From Gnetum montanum (Eukaryota > Streptophyta > Gnetopsida > Gnetales > Gnetaceae): a stretch of 64,000 bases of DNA. The notes beneath the pieces are model-generated. The model was not told where the DNA came from. It saw only the letters and a list, made by a program, of their open reading frames with translations, and did no database searches. This document shows, one piece after another, positions 21,073 to 32,868 of this stretch. The stretch's first letter is position 1. Each line of letters opens with the position of its first letter. The translations under genes and the position numbers were made by a program. The stretch covers positions 252,706 through 316,705 of the forward strand of contig MNCI01016169.1 of NCBI GenBank assembly GCA_015680685.1. Direction: 5' to 3'.

Positions 21073-23870
21073 ATGGCCCCAAAGCATGGACAACAAGAAG
21101 GTCCCTCTCAAGGTGCATCTAAGCGACCCAGGAGAGGTAGAGGATATGCATATGCTAAACAACATACAGAGCAGGAGGTGCAATCTTTTATTATCCATCA
21201 ATAGACTCTTGTTACTGTACAATCAGGACAGGAAGAAGGTGGAGTTGCTATAGTGCTTGAATAGGGACAACACCTCACGTTGCCCCCAAAGTGTGTTCAG
21301 GCCATCCATGAAAGGTCCACATCAATTGTGGTGATTGTAGAATTGAACTTCAGGCCCTTCACGAAATTCACTCCTAAGGCCATTAGGGACCAAATCAAAG
21401 GGTCCCCATTATGGCCTATCCTCTCCAAAAGTGATGCCTGGTACCTAGGAGAAACGTACCAATTTTGGCACAATAAAGAAGAAGGCACCATGGTTGACAT
21501 TGTTGGTGTATCTACTGATTTTTCCACCAAGGCCATTTCGGAAGTGTTAAACCTTCCAAATAGGGGGCCGAAAGTTGCTCACTTATCCACTCACTTTGAT
21601 GCTAATGCATGAAATGTTTGGTTGGACAAGGCATATGGTAAAGAAGATAAGACATATGGAGAGTTGACGTTGGAAGAGAGAATCTACTTCAAGATTGGTA
21701 CTTATCACATCTTCCCCAAAAAAGGATTAAATAATATTTTAAAATATGTGGCAAGAGGAAGTGAAATATTGATGGGAAAGGTTAATGCTAATCTGCCTCA
21801 TCTATATCTCATGGAAGTCTAAAGGTGGTTCAAAGAATGCAAGACAAGGAATTTCACGTTGCCCTTCCCTTGTCTCATAAGGAAGCTATGCAAGCATGCT
21901 AGAATTCTAGGGTACACCAATGATGTCCCCAGAAGAGCCCAAAGTTCTTCATTTGATGAACTATTGAAGCCACCAACTCCAAGGAAGAATGCTGGTGAGA
22001 CACTAGAGCCAGAGCTAGAACAACAGCAAGAAAAAATGGTGGGGCCCACTGCAAGTCAAACTACAGGACCTAGCCAACTTCCAAGCTCAAGGCCCAGTCA
22101 ACAACAAGAAGTAGGGCCTAGCATAAGCTAGCAAGACCAACTTCCACTATCGCAGGATTATCAATTGTCGATGAGCCATCTCAAGGCCATCGTTGAGATG
22201 CTTAGTTGCGGAGTTGTGATGATGCTAATCTCTTCTGCATCATCGATGATATCGTACGTCCTGCTAACTCTATAGATCGCACATAGGATGAGGTTTCCAT
22301 TCAAATAGGAGGGGAGATTGATTGGTCACAACATATTTCAGGGAACATTGCATCCTTTCAGGTGCAACTCGAGACTGGTGAAGGGGCCACAGTGGTGGTT
22401 ATGCAGTACCAAGATGTAGTAGGAGCCACAAAAGTGGTCATAGACCACATAAAAGAATCCTTGAACATCCTTGTTGTGCCACCGGCAGACTTCACTAGAG
22501 CACATGATGCTCAAACATTGGCCAATCCCTCAATGACTTCTACGGAGCATGAGAATGTGGTTGATCGATTGCTACAAACAGGACAAGTGATGATGTCCTT
22601 GTTTGACATCCCATAAGATGTCATGGCAGCACAATCAAACCTCATCTATACCAAGGGAAATTTGGTCATGGTAGAGATCAGGGTCAAGCACGTAGAAGTA
22701 GAGTTAGCAAAACTCCAAGAGAGGCTCATAACCCTACAAGCTACATAGTGGGACCCCTCTCAGTTCATTCCCATAGAACAGCTAGACACTTTTAGGACTG
22801 AGCAGCTTAATAAATTATTGGTGAACAATAAGAGAGTGGTGGAGGAGAAAGAGAAGGCCGACTGGGATGCCTCCAAGGCATAAGCACAAACCTACACACA
22901 TGCCAAGGCACTCAGAGCCTTACAAGAGGAGAATAAATAGCTTTTTGTTGAAAACCTTTAATTGACTGCTATGGAGAAATATAAGAATGTTCTCGAAGAA
23001 AATTTTCAACAGCTAAGAGAACAATTGATCAGGATCAATACAGATATGAACTGTTTGGCTAAAGAAAATCAAACCCTCTCAATGGAGGAGGTACATGCAA
23101 TCCATCAGAAGATGTCCATCAAAATAAGTGCGTGGAAAAACAAGGCCAAGTAGCATGAAAAGTTAAAGGAGAATTTCTAAGAGTAGGTGGGGATGTATAA
23201 GCAAATCATCAAGAAGTAAATCCATATGGCCAAGGCCCACATCAATGCTTTTAGTGCTCAACACACTGATTGGTGAGCCATATTGGACACACATGCATTT
23301 GCCTACTAGGTGGAACTTAAAAGCCAGGACCTGCAAATTCAAGATCTTACAGAGTACATGGAATTAGCAAACCTACGGTATGCCAATCTAGCCATGTTGA
23401 TAACAAGGCACCTGAGAATAGAGCTTGAGGGATAGCTAGCAACCACCTATGTCAAATATGAAGTAGAATTTACAGAGCACAAGAAAATGTTGCAGAAACT
23501 AGAAGTTGCAAATTCTGAACTAGAGGTGGCTAAAGCAAGCTACCAAGGATAAAAAGATGTCGTAGAAAACTTGGCTCGATGGCTTACATATTTTTAGTAA
23601 TATAGAGATAAAGCCGGAGCCTACAAAGAGGAACAACAATTGTTTGCGGCTTGGTACATCAAAGCAAATAAGATGTTCCTGCAACTACCGTGCCCATGGG
23701 AGGTGCCGACTACATCAAACATTGGAGCATCAGCATGGACGACATAGGATCCCTAAACAGAAGAGGAAAAACTCCAAGCACTACTTCAACGTCATCCAAT
23801 TCCAAAACCGAGAGCACAAGAAAAAGAGAAGCAACCCATGGAGGAGCCACCACCACCTAGAACCACATGA
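21073..23870 (+). pseudogene. Element 1 accessory gene: basic start, globular part, long coiled coil
   Basis: The ATG at 21073 opens MAPKHGQQEG, soon followed by the basic, nuclear-signal-like SKRPRRGRG. A globular region (21300-21970) holds WYLGETYQF, RIYFKIGTYHIF and FTLPFPCLIRKLCK. A Pro/Gln-rich linker (21970-22130) and a middle segment (22340-22620) follow, then long Glu/Lys/Leu-rich helices (22640-23640) with YMELANLRYANLAMLI, and a closing block with PCPWEVP and EEPPPPRTT. The same order and motifs occur in elements 0 and 2. The function is unknown; the N-terminal half may be related to plant-mobile-domain accessory proteins. No transmembrane or envelope-like features were seen. Many in-frame stops, mostly TAG and TAA, show decay. 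Confidence 0.75.
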
Positions 23871-24052
23871 GTTCTACAAAATTTTGTAATTTTGCGATTT
23901 TGCATTTCTTGTGTTGTGTCTTGATTTTCTTCTATTAAGTTCTCCATTATGGCATGAATAAATTCCCCATCAGTTAATAATCCCATACCTATCCACTATG
24001 TAATCAATGGTGCTTGTTCTCATTTTGACTTGAGAACGAGTTTTCATTCAGT

Positions 24053-24060
24053 CATGGGGG
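24053..24060 (+). other. Polypurine tract of element 1
   Basis: CATGGGGG is followed by TA and then the 3' LTR start TGATGA at 24063. This is the expected position for plus-strand priming. Confidence 0.75.
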
Positions 24061-24062
24061 TA

Positions 24063-24911
24063 TGATGAATTGCGATTTATCAAGTTGTGATATCAGACCC
24101 CTGATATCGGATCCATGATATCAAGTACGCAATATCATAGCCCAAATAACGATATCGAATACATGATATTGTAACTCTTGTGTGAGCCTATAAATACACA
24201 TGTAGGCGCATGAGAGGAGTTAGTCTGTTAAGTTTTGAAATAGTTAGTTTTCAAAGTTAGTTCATTTCTTTTTCTCTCTCAACCCTTTCTCCCAATGCAT
24301 GCCCACAGTGTGATGATTGTAATCGTATGAAATCCTTTATTCAAGTGTGACGTACTTGGACATGCACATGACCAGAAATAAAGATCAAGATTACTTCATC
24401 ATTGCAACATTCACTTAGTTTAGTTGCTTAATTTTAATTGTTATTAAATGCGGGATCAGTACGACTTAATCACGAGCATCTACGTGTGACTACTTGGTAT
24501 CCCAGTAGCGTACTTGGGCCATGCGCTTAGTAATCCCAGTGGTAGTCATGCATGAGACCTAAGATGTGTACAGATGATTAAGGAATGGATGCTCATCGCA
24601 CTTAGGCTAGCTTAGATTCTCTCTCCCTATCTCCTCTTAGTTTAACTCTCTCTCCCTTTCCTCCTAGCTTAATCAAAGTTATTTCCATTGCCTCTAGGAG
24701 TAGCACTAGCTTAGGACCACATCATACACTTCACTTTGGACTAAACCATATGTGATAAAGCAAATACTAGTCCAGGTGGGAAGACAAAAAATGACAATCA
24801 ATAAGTAACTATCTAGATACCACAACTAGCCCATCTACGGAGTTCGACTAGATCGTGATTGAAACGCTCATATTCGTATGGTTGAGTGTAGGGGTACCTC
24901 ACCACTCATCA
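24063..24911 (+). repeat. 3' LTR of element 1 (849 bp)
   Basis: It pairs with 16060-16908. Differences are mostly C-T and G-A changes, including loss of CpG in the GATATC cluster, so the copy is not recent. It ends TCATCA, followed by the right ATTTG duplication. Confidence 0.93.
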
Positions 24912-24916
24912 ATTTG
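24912..24916 (+). other. Right target-site duplication ATTTG of element 1
   Basis: An exact copy of 16055-16059. Confidence 0.9.
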
Positions 24917-25260
24917 TATGCTTTGTGGAGTTATGATTAATCTTTTCTAGTTATAACATGTTTGATCATCTTTGCATAAGATGCATTTGAAGCTCTCCTA
25001 ATTATATCATTTGTGTATGTAATTGTTTTTGCTCTTTTATAGAGTTTTCTGATTAAGCAAGGAAATGGTAGTGTGAGTTTACTTGATTCTTTCTCCTAAA
25101 ATCTTCTCTCTATTTCCAAAAAAGGAGATGAGCAATATTTTATTGGATACCTTCCACTTAGGATAGTGCTTCCTTTTGCTACATAAGTTGACATCTAGTT
25201 CAAGTACATTATGTAATAAATATGATAAGTTCCTATTTTAAAATATATATTTTCAACCAA
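24912..25260 (-). pseudogene. Element 0 accessory gene, N-terminal globular part
   Basis: Minus-strand frames give IYFKIGTYHI, YVAKGSTIL and LTLPFPCLIRKLYKRAK, near-identical to IYFKIGTYHIF, YVARGSEIL and FTLPFPCLIRKLCKHAR of element 1. This shows that the gene once ran unbroken across the element 1 insertion site. Its upstream end is lost in AT-rich repeats from 25260. Confidence 0.75.
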
Positions 25261-25268
25261 AGATAGGA

Positions 25269-25560
25269 TTTCATTTTTGAATTTTTCTTTTTTTTGCTAT
25301 TAAATTTTCATTATTTTTGNATTATTTACCTAAAGATTCCTTGTTCATATGTATGACTATTTTTGTGCTAATTTTAGGTAATCCCAATGTTCCAACAATA
25401 GCCTCAACAAAGTATGGCACAAAGATTCCCTTAATTTTCATTTTTGAATTTTTCTTTTTTTTGCTATTAAATTTTCATTATTTTTGTGTTGATTTTAGAT
25501 AACCCCAATGCTGCAACAATGGCCTCTACAAGGTATAACATAAAGATTTTCTACTATTGC
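25269..25560 (+). repeat. Duplicated AT-rich block
   Basis: A stretch of about 50 bp (TTTGAATTTTTC...TTATTTTTG) occurs at 25269-25319 and again at 25437-25488. Each is followed by similar sequence (AACCCCAATG-type, then GCAACAATGGCCTC-type), with an extra 60 bp in the first copy. One N at 25320 marks an uncertain base at the copy boundary. No coding potential was seen. Confidence 0.7.
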
Positions 25561-25571
25561 CACACCTACAA

Positions 25572-25645
25572 ACAAAGACTAAGAATTGAATCCACAACCT
25601 CCTCATCAATAGGTAAGTCTCTTAACCACTATGTTACATCCCTAG
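25572..25645 (-). repeat. tRNA-like fragment (possible SINE head)
   Basis: On the minus strand, GGGATGTAACATAGTGGTTAAG resembles a tRNA A-box region and GGTTGTGGATTCAATTC a B-box region, about 30 bp apart. An intact tRNA cannot be folded from it, so a SINE head or tRNA relic is more likely. Confidence 0.4.
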
Positions 25646-26972
25646 GTGTTGGTTAAAACTCTTTACTATTGCCTTGTCTAGATATCTCAATTTTCAATGA
25701 AAAAGAAGTAACAATTCCTCCAAAATTTTATCATGTACATCTAAAGCTTTACTATCTCATGTTATTTTTAAAGTAATATAATTAAAATAAGAGAAGAAAT
25801 GATAAATTTATGACACTATAGACAAAAATTATCTTAAGAAAGCTTACAAGAACTTTTTAACCTCTATCTCTAAGCAAACCGTAGAGTTTATTCAAGCTTT
25901 AAAACTAAACTTATACCACCTTACATAAGAAAAGGATTTGCAACTTTCTTCCTTAACCATCTATGTTTTTCTACTTATAAAATGGAAACAATACTATACC
26001 ATACTTGGATAAACCTAAACCTTAATATTCAAGTATCAAATTTAGTATACTACATTTTATGAGCTTCACGTACACAAAAATTTTTAGCAACATACTCTAT
26101 TTCCTTGCTACGCTACGAAAAATATGCATAGAGAATATACAATAAAATATCACTAGAGCAATTTCATAAAGGTAATAAAATCGCCCATAAAGAAGGTTTG
26201 CAATGGTTTATTTGTTTTTGTGAACTTGGAATTCAAAAATGTATTCATGCTTTCAAAGGAAAAATAATTATTCATTGTAGAAATTGTAATAATGCGAGTG
26301 TAATAAAGCGAGATTGAACATGTGGACCTCTGAGCATGTGAACTCTGATTGCCTCACCTTCGCCATTCTTGTAAATGCTACAAATGCTTTACAAAGTAGA
26401 AGCAAATGGTACATTGACAGAGATATTTTCTCTATCCATCATAAAACCTCTTCAGAAATCAAGAGTTATCAGGAAGCAAGCAAGATGCAGGGAGCTGTAT
26501 ACGGAGATCTATTTTCTTTATGTCCAAAGCTTGTCTCATCGAACATTTAATTATAGTCAAGTTCATTTCCCTGTTCAATGTAAAACACATCATTGGATCA
26601 TTGAATAAATTTCTTGGGGCATCCTTTCTATTACATAATTTTTAAATACCTGTTCGCTTTTCAAAAAATGTTCATCTCCAAGACTGAGACAAAGGCATAT
26701 AGGAGAAGCACTAAAAAGATTCCTGAAATTGTCATTAGCCATGAAAATAGTGCTAGGAAGATGTTTTTCATAATGCCTCAAATTGAGGTTATTTATGGAT
26801 GAACTTATCTTTGGCTAAGAGCCAAATGCAGTAAGCCTACTCTAAGGCATACTCAAGATGAAACATTTAATATAAAGAAGATAGAACCTTAGTATCAAGG
26901 GAGGAGGCTAGAGAGCCTCAATAAAGTATCTTGAGAGAGAGAGTGTGAGCTTTTCTTGAGCACTCTATTCAT
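25646..26972. other. AT-rich non-coding stretch
   Basis: No recognisable gene or element was seen. Small open frames near 26314-26800 have no motifs and no clear codon signal. Confidence 0.5.
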
Positions 26973-27017
26973 GTTGTAGTCATCATGGGTAACTATATGT
27001 GAGGGATGTAATCGTTT

Positions 27018-27152
27018 ATGAGAAAACCAATGGTTCGTAATGGTTCCATAAATGTGACCATTATGGGAAAATCAATCGTTTATAACGGTTCCATAAAAAT
27101 GACCATTACGAAAAAATCAACAATTTGTAACAATTACCACAAAAGTTTGGTA
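27018..27152 (+). repeat. 45-bp tandem repeat, three copies, in the copia LTR
   Basis: Units start at 27018, 27063 and 27108. Each has the pattern GAAAA-CAAT-GT-AACGGTTCCATAAA-ATGACCATTA. It lies about 100 bp upstream of a possible TATA box (GTCTATATACACC, 27258), where U3 enhancer repeats are common in LTRs. Confidence 0.65.
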
Positions 27153-27444
27153 ACTAATATTTTTCTAGCTTATACAATGTTTTTGATAGAAGAACAAAGG
27201 CATGGGAAGAAATCATAGTAGTGTTATAGTTTTGATCCCTATCACAAATGCTTAGAGTCTATATACACCATCATTGTTGAGCGTCGGTGTGATAAAAGAA
27301 TTAGAACACTCACTGCAACAAGTTCATGTAAAGGCATCAATGGCTAGAGGTTAGTTTCAATTTATTACTGCATCTTTGATTCCTTGTGCAATTCGATTAT
27401 TATGCCATCTAGCCATTGTTCTCCGCACAAATGTTTCCAACATT

Positions 27445-27456
27445 TGGTATTAGAGC
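27445..27456 (+). other. Primer-binding site of the copia element
   Basis: TGGTATTAGAGC is the initiator-Met tRNA complement (TGGTATCAGAGC) with one change. It lies two bases after CCAACA, the probable LTR end. Confidence 0.75.
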
Positions 27457-28657
27457 AAGGTTTGGTCTCTATCTTGATGCTTAACCATAGTTGTTTTGCT
27501 GCTCTTATAATGGTGTTAAATTGGGGCGAATTTGACTCAATTTAGTTATTGACTAGAAAATTTTTATTGTGGAATTATGTATGGTGCTCTTATATTTGTC
27601 ATATGAAACAAAATTAATGAACATTTTAAAATAGATACATTGCTTATGGAGTGGTGCCTAGCTTGGAGTTTATAGTATTATGGATAGTTGGGTGTTTTTA
27701 TCTCCTTCACCTTTCTTTTTCACTTTGAAAACACTATCGAAAAAGTTTATGGGATGCAAAATCCAAACAAGAGGGAGTGGGCGATGAGGTGCTTTGGCCT
27801 TTATTCTTGGAAGATAGGTTGAGAAAGGTCCTCAGACCATGTGGTAGAAAGTGCCCCACCTACAAGGGTGAATCCCATGCCTTGGAATAGTAGCCAATAA
27901 GGCTAAGACACATGTGCAATAGCCTCTATGTTCCCTACATGGGATCTCTACTACCAATATTCCTAGTATAGCGCCTGCACTATTGTCTGTATTTTTTGAT
28001 AGGATAGCTCCATTGCATAACCTCTATATTGATAGCCTCATCTGTGTCATGGTATGAGAATAAAGTTTCTTATTATTAATATTTCTAAAATAACTGATGT
28101 TTGTTATCATATTTTTTAAAGAAATGTTAGAATTTTGTAATTTGTTTTAGAAACAATTAATTTTATGCATATTTTCTGTATATATCTATAAAGTGACATA
28201 TTGATATATGCATAGTTTTCCTACATAGAAATTATGACCAGTGATATATATAATTTTGTATAATTAGAGAGTATCTGCATCATCTTTAATTGTGCAAAAT
28301 TTTGTATTAAGAGCTTTTGATCACATAAGGTGAATAAACAATAAATTGTAATTAATTATATGTAATATAATAGATTTTATCCCACAAGAATTTTTGTTAT
28401 ATTTAATACGATTAATCAAGATGATGTATTAAATTATTTTTCTTAATTTTCCCATAGGGATTAAGAAAAGGGATATAACTTAATAGTTTCATCATAAGGA
28501 TATGTGAATATGTTTGAATTAAAATTTAGCTCACAAGTAATTTTATGTCATTTGATTCATATTTTTGCATGATTTGCATTGGTAAACATATCATATAGTA
28601 TTTTAACCTCAAATCTAGTGACATAAGCATGTTTTAATTTATGCAATTATACAACCT

Positions 28658-31600
28658 ATGAACTACTATGATTTTGAATGTGACATTCTTGAATTAAAAG
28701 ATGATAATTATAAGGTATGGAAGGAGAGGATTCTCCTTCATTTAAGTTGGATGGACATTGACTATGCTATCAATAAGGATGAACCACCTGTTGTTACAGG
28801 AGCTAGCCAATTGGATGATGTTGGTTCTTATGAAAATGGGAGCAATCTAATTGCCTATGTGTCATGTTTATAAAGACTAAGATCTCAGTTGGTATGCATG
28901 GTTCATTGGAACAGTATGACAATGTGCAAGCTTTAATGAAGGCAATTGATGAACAAGTTGAGTCATTAAACAAGGCTTTGGCTAGCATCTTAATAATGAA
29001 ATTTTAATCAATGAAGCTCACTAGAATTCATGGTGTGCGTGAGCACATCATGCAAATGAGGGATATAGTGGCTCCACTAAAAACACTTGAGGTTGAGATC
29101 TTAGTGTCTTTCATTGTGCATTGCATCTTGAACACGCTCGCATAGTAGTATGAACCCTTTATGATTTCTTATAACATACATAGAGAAAAATGGTTAATCG
29201 ATGAACTAATGACCATGTGTATACAAGAAGAGGGTATACTTACTATGGAAGTAGGAGAGAATGTGCACATGAATACATAAGGAAAGAATAAGGGTTAAGC
29301 CAAAAATAGGTGGAATGACATATTGCTTGCACAAGTTGATATTAAGAAGAAAAATAGATGCTTTTTTTGCAAGAAGAAAGGGCATATAAAGAAAGATTAT
29401 CTTAAATATCATAAATGGCTTGAAAATAAAGGTTTTCAATTCTCACTTGTTTGTTTTAAATCTAATATGGTTGATGTTGGCCATAACACATGGTGGATTG
29501 ACTCTGTTTCTACAATCCATGTTACTAATTCCTTGCAGGGGGTGCAAAACATAAGGAGGCCAACGAAAAGTGAGTTGTGCATCTATTCAAGCAACAAGAT
29601 GCACTCACGTGTGGAGGCAACTGGAACATGCAAATTAGTTTTAAGTAGTAGTTTTGTTTTAGAGTTGGAAAAGACATTTTATATTCCAAGCTTTTTGAAA
29701 AATTTAATTTCTATTTCATGGTTTGTATCATTGGGGTTTTCCTTTAATTTTTCAAACACTATGTTCAGTTTATATTATAGATCTAAACTTATTGGAAATG
29801 GTACATCAATGGATGGCCTTTTCAAAATTACTTTACAAAATGAAACTTCTTATACTTCTATGTATGTTCATGATAGTGCTAGTGGTGTTAAGAGATGTGT
29901 TATGAATGAAGAATCCTCTATGTTATGGCATCATAGATTAGGAAATTTCTCTATTAAGAGAATAAAGAAATTAGAAAATGATGGAGTACTTAGTACCCTA
30001 GATTTTACTAACTTTGAAAATGGTGTGGATTGCATAAAGGGAAAGCAAATCAATATGTTAAAGAAAGGTGCCAAGAGAAGTTCAGACATATTAGAGATCA
30101 TACATACAAATATTTGTAGTCTAGATATGGACATGTATGGTCAAAGGTATTTTATTACTTTTATTGATGACTACTCATGATATATGTATCTCTACCTACT
30201 TCATAAAAAGAATGAAGCTTTAGATACCTTTAAGGTGTTTAAGGCTAAAGTAGAGAAATAGTGCGATAAGCAAATAAAGATAGTGAGATCTAGTAGAGGT
30301 GGTGAATACTATGGTGGATATACTAATGATGGACAAGTGCTTTCTCCATTTAATAAGTTTCTTCAAGAGCATGGGATTTTTTCCCAGTACACTATGCTTG
30401 GTTCTCCAAACTAGAATAGTGTGTCAAAAAGAAGAAACCAAACATTATTAGACATGGTGTAGAGTATGCTTAGTAGCTCCAAGCTTCCTTAGTTCTTGCG
30501 GACTAAAGCTCTCAATACAATTGTGTACATATTAAACCGAGTTCTAGAAAAGGCTATCTCAAAGACACCATTTGAATTATGAAAAGGAATGCCCATCTAA
30601 AGTACGAGTTTATAATCAACAAGAAAAGAAGCTAGATGCAAGGACCACAAGTGGGTATTTCGTTGGATATTCCAAATGATCTAAGGGATACAGATTTTAT
30701 TGCCCATCACATACCACTAGGTTTGTGGAATTAAGGAATGCTAAATTTCTTGAGAATTACTTGATTAGTGGGAGCAATTAATCTTGGAACACTGTTCTAA
30801 AGAAAGATCATGTAGGTGCCCAACCCTCTACTTCAAGTGAAAGATTGATTATTATGCACAACACACCTAGAGCAAAAATTTATGATGAACAACAACCAGC
30901 CATTGAAGTCCCATAGACTGTTGTTCAAGAAGCAGTACATCTAGCTAAACAACATATACTAGAACTACTCAAACATCATGCTCCTTAGGAGAATGATGAA
31001 CCAACATTAAAAAGATCCACTAGAGTAATGCAATCAACGATTCCTAGTGACTATATAGTGTATCTATAGGAGTATAACTATAACATAGGAGCTAAAAAAT
31101 GATCCCAAAATGTCTTCACAAGCCATGAGTTGTAAGGAATTTGACTTGTGGTATGATGCCATGAAAGATGGTATGAAATCTATGTCATCTAATTGAGTAT
31201 AGGATCTTGTTAAGTTGCCTAATGGTGTAAAAACCATTGTATGCAAATGGATCTTCAAGACAAAGAAACACTCATTAGGCAATATTGAAAGATAGAAGGT
31301 AAGACTTGTTGCTAAAGGGTTTACTGAGAGAGAGGGAATAGATTACACATAGACCTTTTCTCCTATATTTGAGAAGGACTCCCTTCCTATGATTATGGCA
31401 TTGGTTACCCATTTTTATTTCAAGTTACATCAAATAGATGTAAAAACTACATTCCTTAATGGTGATCTAGTGGAAGAGGTTTATATGAAACAACATAAAG
31501 GATTTTCCTGTATTAATATGATGAGTAATTCGTATGCATGCTCAAGAAATCCATATATGGATTGAAATAAGCCTTGCGTCAGTGGTATTGAAAATTCCAT

Positions 31601-32650
31601 GATGTCATCACTTCATTTGGTTTTAAAGAGAACATAATGGATCAATGTATATACCAAAAGGTCAATGGGAGAAAAAATCTATTTCCTTGCCTTATATGTA
31701 AATGATATCCTTCTTGTGATCAATAATAATGGATTTCTATATGAGGTGAAGTAATTTCTCTCTAAGAACTTTGACATGAAGGATATGGGTAAGGAATCTA
31801 ATGTCATTGGAATTAAGATTCGTAGGGATAGATCTAGATGTATTCTAGCACTCTCACAAGAAACCTATATCATTAAAATTTTAGAGAGGTTTTAGATGAA
31901 AGATTGGTCATCGAGCATAACATCCATTGTGAAGGGTGACAAGTTTGATTTGAACTAGTGCCCCAAGAATGATTTAGAGAAGAGACAAATGAACAACATT
32001 CCATATCAGCTATTGGAAGCCTAATGTATGCTTAGGTTTTCACAAGACCTAACATTGCATTTGCTATGGTAATGTCGAATAGATATCAAAGTAATCTAGG
32101 CATTAATCACTAGAGGGCTGCAAAGAAGGTGATGGGGCACCTTCAATGTACAAAAGATTATATACATATATAGACAAATTGACAACCTTGAGGTGATTGG
32201 CTACTTTTATTTAGAGTTTTCTGGATGTCTTTATTTAAGGAAATCAACATCTAGTTATGTTTTCATGCTAGCTAGAGGAGTTGTGTCTTGGAGGAGTGGA
32301 AAGAAAACCTTGTTTGCTACTTCCACAATGAAGGCAGAGTTTGTTTCTTGTTTTGAGGCTACTTCACATGGTGTATGGTTGAAGAGTTTCATGTCGAGCC
32401 TTAGAATTATAAATTCTATATCTAGGCCATTAAGAATGTTTTTTGACAATTCAGTTGTTATCCTTATGGCTAAGAATAATAAGAGTGATAGTTGAAGTAA
32501 ACACATCAACATACAGTACTTAGCCATAAGGGAACGTGTTAAGGAAAAAAATGATCATTAAGCATATAAGCATTAAATTGATGATAGTTGATCCTTTTAC
32601 AAAAGGAATGCCACCAAAGTTATTTAAGGATCATGTACCTTAGATGGGAT
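28658..32650 (+). pseudogene. Copia gag-pol
   Basis: Gag starts near 28658 (MNYYDFECDILELKDDNYKVW). Its zinc knuckle (CFFCKKKGHIKKDY, 29359-29400) has Tyr in place of the last Cys. The protease has DSVST (29500) where DSG-T is usual. Integrase shows LWHHRLGN, FIDDYS and GGEYYGG. RT shows KWIFKTKK, RLVAKGF, QIDVKTTFLNGDL and YVNDIL (31695-31709), with Asn replacing the first catalytic Asp. RNase H shows STSSYVFML, VSWRSGKK and KAEFVSCFEA. The end has a DPFTKG-like stretch near 32590-32640. Stops replace expected Gln codons at 30412, 31350 and 31568. It is non-functional. Confidence 0.88.
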
Positions 32651-32868
32651 TTGGTTCCATAATGTAATTTGTATAAGCAATTTTTCAATCTTAATGAAAC
32701 TCTTATTTAGTTGTGATGTTTTCTCATATTCAGCTTGCACATATAGTTATTAGAGAAAATTCACATATGATAGGACCTAGAATGAACATTGGTTTTATTC
32801 AAAAAGTTTATTTACCATATAAGAAATTAATTTTAAGAGATAATACATTATAATACATGCAAGATAAT

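Larger units (their letters stand above)
16060..24911 (+). mobile_element. Element 1: gypsy-type LTR element with gag and accessory gene, no pol
   Basis: It is complete at the ends: 849-bp LTRs, TGATGA...TCATCA termini, a perfect ATTTG duplication, a tRNA-Asp-type primer site and a polypurine tract. Inside are gag (17051-19060), a non-coding spacer, an internal promoter-like block (20430-20530), a short N gap, and the coiled-coil accessory gene (21073-23870). No protease, RT, RNase H or integrase was found in 8.85 kb. Its gag, spacer and accessory gene match those of element 2, which has pol, so element 1 looks like a non-autonomous derivative. It inserted into the accessory gene of element 0. 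Confidence 0.9.
26973..32868 (+). mobile_element. Ty1/copia retrotransposon, 3' LTR missing
   Basis: A 5' LTR-like region ends CCAACA at 27442, followed by the initiator-Met primer site TGGTATTAGAGC (27445-27456). A leader of 1.2 kb and gag-pol in the copia order (gag, protease, integrase, RT, RNase H) follow, ending around 32650. The left LTR border is uncertain; TGTTG at 26973 is a guess. No 3' LTR follows, because element 2 starts at 32869, so it probably lies on the far side of element 2 or has been lost. Confidence 0.75.

Noticed and set aside
20930-21118. Minus-strand open frame upstream of the element 1 accessory gene
   Set aside because: No motif; it overlaps the accessory start region on the plus strand and has no counterpart in element 2.
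26314-26802. Open frames between the AT-rich block and the copia element
   Set aside because: Short, overlapping on both strands, with no motif and no splice context.
27500-28657. Possible extra gene in the copia leader
   Set aside because: AT-rich with no open frame of note; best read as the untranslated leader, perhaps with an unrecognised small insertion around 27700-28030.
32864-32868. ATAAT as proven target duplication of element 2
   Set aside because: The right copy cannot be located because the 3' LTR is missing, so it remains a candidate only.
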